NCBI GenBank assembly: GCA_017470535.1
Contig: JAFUYP010000053.1
Span: 1 to 34,783, forward strand
From: Ruminococcus sp.
Lineage (GTDB): Bacteria; Bacillota; Clostridia; Oscillospirales; Ruminococcaceae
DNA: 34,783 nt
Direction: 5' to 3'
A program made the translations under genes and the position numbers. The notes beneath the pieces were generated by a model. That model was not told the origin of the DNA. It was given only the letters and a program-made list of their open reading frames with translations, and ran no database searches. Positions 30,580 to 34,783 of this stretch are shown here, one piece after another (the stretch's first letter is position 1; each line of letters opens with the position of its first letter).

Positions 30580-30609
30580 GGAGCTGACCTTACCGGTCAG
30601 CTCCTTTTT
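30580..30609. terminator. Terminator between the WYL regulator and the ABC exporter operon
   Basis: GGAGCTGACC (30580-30589) and GGTCAGCTCC (30595-30604) pair perfectly and are followed by five T's. The leftward strand has fewer T's, so it serves the WYL gene best but is also the only hairpin after the ABC operon. Confidence 0.88.
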
Positions 30610-30613
30610 CAGC

Positions 30614-31789
30614 TTATCCTTTTGCGGCTGCCGTTTTTGCTATCCCCGGCAGCTTTTTTGTCTGTCTTACTTTGATAACTGCAAGTGCCGCCAGGAACAT
30701 CGCCAGCGCAAATGCAAGCTGTATGCCTATGCACTTGACCATCAGCGCTGTGCTGTACGGCTCGCTGCCGTTGCCTGCTACTGCATAGTTGAGGATCTCA
30801 TACCAGTATGCAGGCATGAACATACCTACCTTCTTTATGCCGTCAGACAATACCTCAAGCGGTACGAACACACCGCACAGGAAGCTCATTCCAAGTCCTA
30901 TGACGTTGCCTATCATCGAGATGAGCTGCGGCTTTTCCACTATGTTCGAGATAAAAAGCACAAGTGATGCCGTGAATATAGTGAATGCAAGTGAATTGAG
31001 CATCATTATCATAAGGTCGTGGTTCACCTCTGCCCCGAGTACAAATACAGGAATTATAACACAGCACACCAGATAGATGACTAAAATGAACGTTCCGACT
31101 CCGAGTGCTATCTCGGCAAGAAATCTTGTGGGGCTTATGCCGGAGCTGAATGTACGCATCTTTATCTCTTTTTTCGTCATGATGATTATGACGTTGCAAA
31201 GTGACATTATGATAGCACTGAGCAGCAGATACGGCAAAAACCTGTAATATGAATCTATCCCGACAGATACCTCTTCGTTCAGCATTGTTACCTCTGCTTT
31301 TTCGTCAAGTGTCTTTGAGGCGTTTTTAAGTGCTGTCAGAGCATCATCGCCCGAAGCGGTGTACGCCTTTGCGGTGGATAAGTACATATCTATGTTTGAG
31401 TCCATCAGCCGCTCGTCCATAGAGCCGTCCATCGCCTTGTGAGTTATGATGCCCTCTGTATCACCCGACGCAAAACGCTCCTCAAAGCCTTTTTCTATCT
31501 CAATATAATATCCAAGCTGGAGATAATACATCTTGTCTGTCATCTCTTCATCTGTCAGGGTGTCATATGACACCACGCTGATGCTTTCAAGGTAGCTGCA
31601 AAGCTCCTTAGATGCGTCTGTATCATCAAGGTCGTTTATAAGCACATTAGGCTTTGAGTCCTCAAACTCCGTCTGCGTATGTACGCTTTTCGCATTGGCT
31701 ATACTGATAAAGAGGAATATGCTGATATACATTATAACGACACCGCAGTTCTTGAACAGTATCTTATAAAAGGTGTTAAACACTTTCAT
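30614..31789 (-). CDS. ABC-2 type transporter permease (second)
   Basis: The 391-residue membrane protein has one helix near the N-terminus (about 15-33), a large external loop (about 34-190) and five to six helices to the end. This is the ABC-2 layout of drug, bacteriocin or polymer exporters. The segment with SGISPTRFLAEIALGVG and SFLCGVFVPLEVLSDGIKKVGMFMPAYWYEI is typical (FAPL-like switch, P-x-x-W). It overlaps the first permease gene by 14 nt with AGGAGGAAG upstream. It forms a heterodimer with the first permease. Confidence 0.87.
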   Translation of the reverse strand: MKVFNTFYKILFKNCGVVIMYISIFLFISIANAKSVHTQTEFEDSKPNVLINDLDDTDASKELCSYLESISVVSYDTLTDEEMTDKMYYLQLGYYIEIEKGFEERFASGDTEGIITHKAMDGSMDERLMDSNIDMYLSTAKAYTASGDDALTALKNASKTLDEKAEVTMLNEEVSVGIDSYYRFLPYLLLSAIIMSLCNVIIIMTKKEIKMRTFSSGISPTRFLAEIALGVGTFILVIYLVCCVIIPVFVLGAEVNHDLMIMMLNSLAFTIFTASLVLFISNIVEKPQLISMIGNVIGLGMSFLCGVFVPLEVLSDGIKKVGMFMPAYWYEILNYAVAGNGSEPYSTALMVKCIGIQLAFALAMFLAALAVIKVRQTKKLPGIAKTAAAKG

Positions 31790-32906
31790 ATCTCTTCCTC
31801 CTTGTTGTGATAAATCCTAACAGTGTGAATAAAACGGTTATTGCTAACATCGTGAACAGCTTTACCAGATACCTGTCATAGCTCCTGTCTACATTGAGAA
31901 CATACAAAGCGTCGCATATGACTGCTGCCGGGTTTATATTGTTGAAAAACGGTACTTTCTCCATGCAGATGATCTTCATACCCCCCAACATAAGTCCGGA
32001 GAGGAAGCACAGAAGCATCGAGAATGCGATAGACAGACCGGCTCTTGCAGCCTCGCTGAATTTGCCGATAGTCCCAAAGAAGAAACCCATCGCCACACCC
32101 ATCCAGCTGCCGACCGTTACTGTGAGCGCCGCCATAGGGAAGCTCACGCCGAGATCGTCACGAAGTACGAAAACTATATACACAAGTGCTATCAACGCAC
32201 ATACCGTCTGTACTGCACAGCCTGATGCCAGACCTGCAAAGTTCTTTATCAGCTTGCTGCTCGGCGCTAAACAGTTCCTCATGCCGAGTGCGGAGAGATT
32301 AGCCTCGTTGTTCATAGCAATATATATGCCCACTGTCGTGCCGAGCACGCAGACCATTGCAAGAAGGTTATACATATATGTCATATAAGTATTGAGGTTT
32401 CCGTCTGACAGCGGCTTTGATATGTTGGCTTTAAGGTCGTCAGAAAACGCAGCTGTTACCTTCGGGATATTCATAGGGTCTTCCATTGCAGTCTTTGTGA
32501 TGACCGCTTCGGTGGTGCTGTAACGCTCAACAAAACTCTTTATCACCGTCTGCCCGATACCGCTGCTGTTTACTGTGAGTGACAGCTTGGGGTCAACGTA
32601 TAGTATGCCCTTTACCGTATCGTTTGTGAGCTTTTCCTTAGCGTCCTCCTCGCTGTCGTAGCTTGTTTCAAACAAAGCATCATCGCCCTCGCTCACCTGA
32701 TCCATGACAGTTCTGAAATTCGGGTTTTCCGTCTTTACCACTACCGAAACGGGGATAGATGAGAATTTCACCTGCTTGTCATACACCCCTATCAGGACTG
32801 CGTGGAAGAATGTGCCGAGTATTATCGGGAACACCATGAGCCAGAATATAACGCTCTTTTGTCTTAGGGTAGACAGGGTATAGTATTTAAAATAGTGAAA
32901 AAACAT
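31776..32906 (-). CDS. ABC-2 type transporter permease (first)
   Basis: The 376-residue protein has one helix (about 18-40), an external loop (about 41-170) and five to six C-terminal helices; CFLSGLMLGG and INPAAVICDALYVLN are the conserved ABC-2 region. It is related to its neighbour in layout but not closely in sequence, so the two likely make a heterodimeric channel. It starts 14 nt after the ATPase gene. AAAGGAAGAAGC lies upstream. Confidence 0.87.
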   Translation of the reverse strand: MFFHYFKYYTLSTLRQKSVIFWLMVFPIILGTFFHAVLIGVYDKQVKFSSIPVSVVVKTENPNFRTVMDQVSEGDDALFETSYDSEEDAKEKLTNDTVKGILYVDPKLSLTVNSSGIGQTVIKSFVERYSTTEAVITKTAMEDPMNIPKVTAAFSDDLKANISKPLSDGNLNTYMTYMYNLLAMVCVLGTTVGIYIAMNNEANLSALGMRNCLAPSSKLIKNFAGLASGCAVQTVCALIALVYIVFVLRDDLGVSFPMAALTVTVGSWMGVAMGFFFGTIGKFSEAARAGLSIAFSMLLCFLSGLMLGGMKIICMEKVPFFNNINPAAVICDALYVLNVDRSYDRYLVKLFTMLAITVLFTLLGFITTRRKRYESV

Positions 32907-32920
32907 ATTGCTTCTTCCTT

Positions 32921-33868
32921 TCAGTTCTTATCTCTGAGTTCCTTGCCTGTAAGCTCCAGGAACACAGTATTGAGCGTAGGCTGCTCACTTGTTACCTTGC
33001 CGATGTGGATATTCTGTTCCTGCAAAAGTGTGAGAAGTCTTACAACATTGTGCTTGCCGCCCGAGCATTTTACCACAAGCTCACCGTTTTCAAGTGTCGC
33101 CTCAAAAACATGGTCAAGTTCTCTTATCTCGTCAAGTATGCTCTCATCAGCGTCACGGACACCGACTGTTATCTTTTCCGAGCAGGTAACGTTTGACCTC
33201 AGCTCATCGAGCGTTCCCTGAGTTATCAGCCTGCCCTTGTCCATTATGGCTATCTTTGAGCATATCTGCTCGACCTCCTCCATGTAGTGGGAGGTGTAGA
33301 TCACCGTTGCACCCTGCTTGTTAAGCTCTATTATACCTTCAAGTATCTTGTTTCTTGACTGCGGGTCAACAGCGACTGTCGGCTCGTCAAAGATTATCAG
33401 CCTTGGCTTATGTGCGATACCGCAGGCGATGTTTAGTCGTCTTAATAGACCGCCCGACAGCTTTTTGGGGTGGAATTTTTCAAACTCCTCAAGCCCCGTG
33501 AAGGCTATCGCCTCGTTTACGAGCTTACGTCTTTTCTCCTTGTCCTTGATGTACAGTCCGCAGAAGTAGTCGATGTTCTCTCTGACTGTCAGCTCCTCGA
33601 ATACTGCAACGTTTTGCATAACAACGCCTATGTTGCTTTTTATGTCGTAAGCAGTGGGCGACATCGGCTTTCCGAATATCGAAATATCACCCTTGTCAAA
33701 TGACAGAAGCGACAAAAGGCAGTTGATAGTTGTCGTCTTGCCCGAACCGTTAGGACCTAACAGCCCGAACACCTCGCCCTCCTTGATCTCCAGCGACAGG
33801 TGATCGACTGCCACAAGCTCCTTATAGCGTTTTACAAGTTTGTCTATTTTAACGATAGTTTCCGGCAT
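32921..33868 (-). CDS. ABC transporter ATP-binding protein (DrrA/CcmA-like exporter)
   Basis: The 315-residue ATPase has Walker A GPNGSGKTT (38-46), Q-loop VVMQN, signature LSGGLLRR (137-144), Walker B LIIFDEP (157-163), and the H-loop in YTSHYMEEVE. A C-terminal domain of about 95 residues follows, as in daunorubicin-type exporters. Its operon encodes two ABC-2 permeases, and no substrate biosynthesis or regulator gene is adjacent. Likely export of a small toxic compound or peptide. GAGAGGT precedes the ATG at 33868. Confidence 0.93.
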   Translation of the reverse strand: MPETIVKIDKLVKRYKELVAVDHLSLEIKEGEVFGLLGPNGSGKTTTINCLLSLLSFDKGDISIFGKPMSPTAYDIKSNIGVVMQNVAVFEELTVRENIDYFCGLYIKDKEKRRKLVNEAIAFTGLEEFEKFHPKKLSGGLLRRLNIACGIAHKPRLIIFDEPTVAVDPQSRNKILEGIIELNKQGATVIYTSHYMEEVEQICSKIAIMDKGRLITQGTLDELRSNVTCSEKITVGVRDADESILDEIRELDHVFEATLENGELVVKCSGGKHNVVRLLTLLQEQNIHIGKVTSEQPTLNTVFLELTGKELRDKN

Positions 33869-33900
33869 GGTACATTACCTCTCTTTCATTTTCTGTATCC

Positions 33901-33929
33901 ATTATACCACGCCCGAAATCGTTTTTGAA
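33901..33929 (-). promoter_or_regulatory. Promoter of the ABC exporter operon
   Basis: Leftward TTCAAA, 17 nt, TATAAT. The -35 is weak, which fits an activator-dependent promoter. Confidence 0.65.
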
Positions 33930-33950
33930 GTGTAAAATGTAACTTTGTGC

Positions 33951-33968
33951 ATATGACAAAAGTCATAT
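33951..33968. promoter_or_regulatory. Candidate operator upstream of the ABC exporter promoter
   Basis: ATATGAC and GTCATAT form a perfect 7-bp inverted repeat around AAAA, centred about 30 bp upstream of the -35. It also borders the family-2 repeat, whose first base it shares. Confidence 0.45.
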
Positions 33969-34130
33969 TATTGCTCCACCAACTAAACCTTGCCGGAAAG
34001 ACGCAGGCAAAAATAAAAAATATCAAGGCGCAAAAGCGCAGATGGGCTATCGCCCTTCAAGTTTTTGCAACGCAGAGATTTTTTATTTTTGTCAAGTATT
34101 TTTGGCAAGGTTTAATTGGGGGAGCAATAA
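33968..34130. repeat. MITE-like repeat, family 2, copy A (complete)
   Basis: Terminal inverted repeats of 27 bp begin TTATTGCTCC(A/C)CCAA and continue (C/T)TAAACCTTGCC; the two ends differ at 2 of 27 bases. The interior has A-rich arms and the palindrome GGCGCAAAAGCGC. There is no coding frame. An inverted, shorter copy lies at 34534-34646, on the other side of the toxin gene. Confidence 0.82.
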
Positions 34131-34133
34131 AGC

Positions 34134-34166
34134 AAAAAAGCCGTGAGAAAGATCCCTCACGGCTTT
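34134..34166 (-). terminator. Terminator of the EndoA-like toxin gene
   Basis: AAAGCCGTGAG and CTCACGGCTTT pair in an 11-bp stem, with six T's on the leftward strand. It sits between the stop codon and repeat copy A. Confidence 0.88.
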
Positions 34167-34169
34167 GTG

Positions 34170-34517
34170 TCACAGCCCGAAGCTTATAGTCAGGGCGGAG
34201 TTTATCTGATTCATCGAATTACTGTCGAGCTTGCCCATTCGCTCACGCAGACGGCGCTTGTCAAGTGTGCGTATCTGTTCGAGCAGCACGACCGAATCCC
34301 TTGAAAGCCCGCACCCCTTGCCGCCTATCTCAATGTGAGTCGGCAGCTTTGCCTTGTCATGCTTAGAGGTTATCGCCGCCGCTATCACCGTCGGTGAATG
34401 CTTGTTGCCCACATCGTTCTGCACAATAAGTACCGGTCGTATACCGCCCTGCTCCGACCCTACAACAGGGCTAAGGTCTGCAAAGTATATCTCTCCACGT
34501 TCTACATTTGATGTCAT
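34170..34517 (-). CDS. ndoA: EndoA/MazF-type mRNA interferase toxin, no adjacent antitoxin
   Basis: The 115-residue product has the family line [23 protein letters not shown], with the catalytic R27 and T50 (AAAITS) at the positions of R25 and T48 in Bacillus EndoA, and [13 protein letters not shown] near the end. MazF toxins cleave mRNA at short sequences. The start at 34517 has GGAGGT 6 nt upstream; an upstream frame extension enters repeat DNA and has no ribosome site. No antitoxin gene precedes it: the region up to the window end is repeat DNA. The gene lies between inverted family-2 repeats, copy B ending 16 nt from its start codon. Confidence 0.92.
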   Translation of the reverse strand: MTSNVERGEIYFADLSPVVGSEQGGIRPVLIVQNDVGNKHSPTVIAAAITSKHDKAKLPTHIEIGGKGCGLSRDSVVLLEQIRTLDKRRLRERMGKLDSNSMNQINSALTISFGL

Positions 34518-34533
34518 TTCACTACCTCCGTTA

Positions 34534-34646
34534 TTATTGCTCCTCAGGCTAAACCTTGCCAAAAATACTTGACAAAAATAAAAGATCTCTGCGCCTTTGC
34601 GCCTTGATATTTTTTATTCCTGCCTGCATCTTTCCGACAACGTTTA
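34534..34646. repeat. MITE-like repeat, family 2, copy B (inverted, shortened)
   Basis: It begins TTATTGCTCCTCAGGCTAAA and shares CCTTGCCAAAAATACTTGACA and TCTGCGCCTTTGCGCC with the reverse complement of copy A, with about 30 interior bases missing. It ends at ACGTTTA, where copy A would continue GGTTTA and a terminal repeat; family-1 repeat DNA starts there. The promoter for the toxin gene should lie within or beyond it. Confidence 0.75.
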
Positions 34647-34783
34647 AGGCAACACCGCACGACCACCGGCTCACGCCTTTGTGTGCCATCTGCTTGCCGG
34701 ATTTCCGTCATAATACCCAATTTTACCTTGTCTTACGCCAGTAAAACTGCGGCAAAAATGGGCATTCTGACGAAAATCCGGAC
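34647..34783. repeat. Family-1 palindromic repeat at the right edge (cut by window)
   Basis: It starts with the full AGGCAACACCGCACGACCA arm and matches 1-133 at 132 of 133 positions. Its right part is outside the window. It abuts copy B of family 2. Confidence 0.88.

Noticed and set aside
1-34783. CRISPR array, prophage, insertion sequence with transposase, or restriction/defence island
   Set aside because: There are no regular direct repeats with spacers, no transposase, integrase or phage structural genes. The WYL regulator and the toxin stand without defence partners.

Overview
The window looks like chromosomal DNA of a low-to-mid GC Firmicute of class Clostridia, most likely a Ruminococcus-type gut bacterium. 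This rests on the yaaO-darA-holB-ricT housekeeping cluster, a SufCBDSU operon, meso-diaminopimelate dehydrogenase, lipoproteins with Thr- or Ser-rich linkers, strong sigma-A promoters with 17-bp spacers, and many short intrinsic terminators. The genus is inference. Both ends fall inside copies of the same dispersed repeat, as expected for a contig broken at repeats.

Layout, left to right. 1-3.4 kb: repeat end, then a leftward operon of a His-rich G3E (CobW-type) metal GTPase, a second G3E GTPase fused to a YcgQ/DUF1980-like C-terminus, and ddh. 3.4-8 kb: tRNA-Leu(CAG), a lipoprotein acetolactate decarboxylase, a membrane protein with a flavodoxin tail whose 5' UTR holds a repeat, a 32-aa signal-peptide-like gene, and a zinc-ribbon membrane protein. 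8.1-16.3 kb: one rightward operon of two different glutamate-cysteine ligase-like genes, an EgtC/YafJ-like class II amidotransferase, then sufC-sufB-sufD-sufS-sufU. 16.3-21.4 kb: ilvE (leftward), a DUF3048 lipoprotein (rightward), a large LCP protein with calcium-binding-type repeats (leftward) and an orphan HPt protein (leftward). 21.4-24 kb: a leftward operon of a DUF1836 regulator, a 52-aa membrane peptide and an SPFH/band-7 protein, then a small lipoprotein. 24-28.9 kb: a leftward operon of a coiled-coil protein, sigma-region-4-like protein, yaaO-like decarboxylase, darA, holB, ricT and a phospholipase-C-like protein. 29-30.6 kb: a candidate structured RNA or attenuated leader, then a DUF896 protein and a WYL regulator. 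30.6-33.9 kb: a leftward ABC-2 exporter operon. 34-34.8 kb: an orphan EndoA/MazF toxin gene between two inverted copies of a second repeat family, one of which is interrupted or ended by the first repeat.

The most interesting gene set is the 8.1-16.3 kb operon. Two gamma-glutamylcysteine-forming enzymes and a gamma-glutamyl-amide hydrolase of the kind used in ergothioneine synthesis are fused by tight spacing to the complete cysteine-dependent Fe-S assembly machine. This suggests, as inference, a thiol or cysteine-buffer module dedicated to sulfur supply. Also notable are two MITE-like palindromic repeat families placed at gene borders and in 5' UTRs, a flavodoxin domain predicted outside the membrane, and a possible noncoding RNA at 29.07-29.30 kb.
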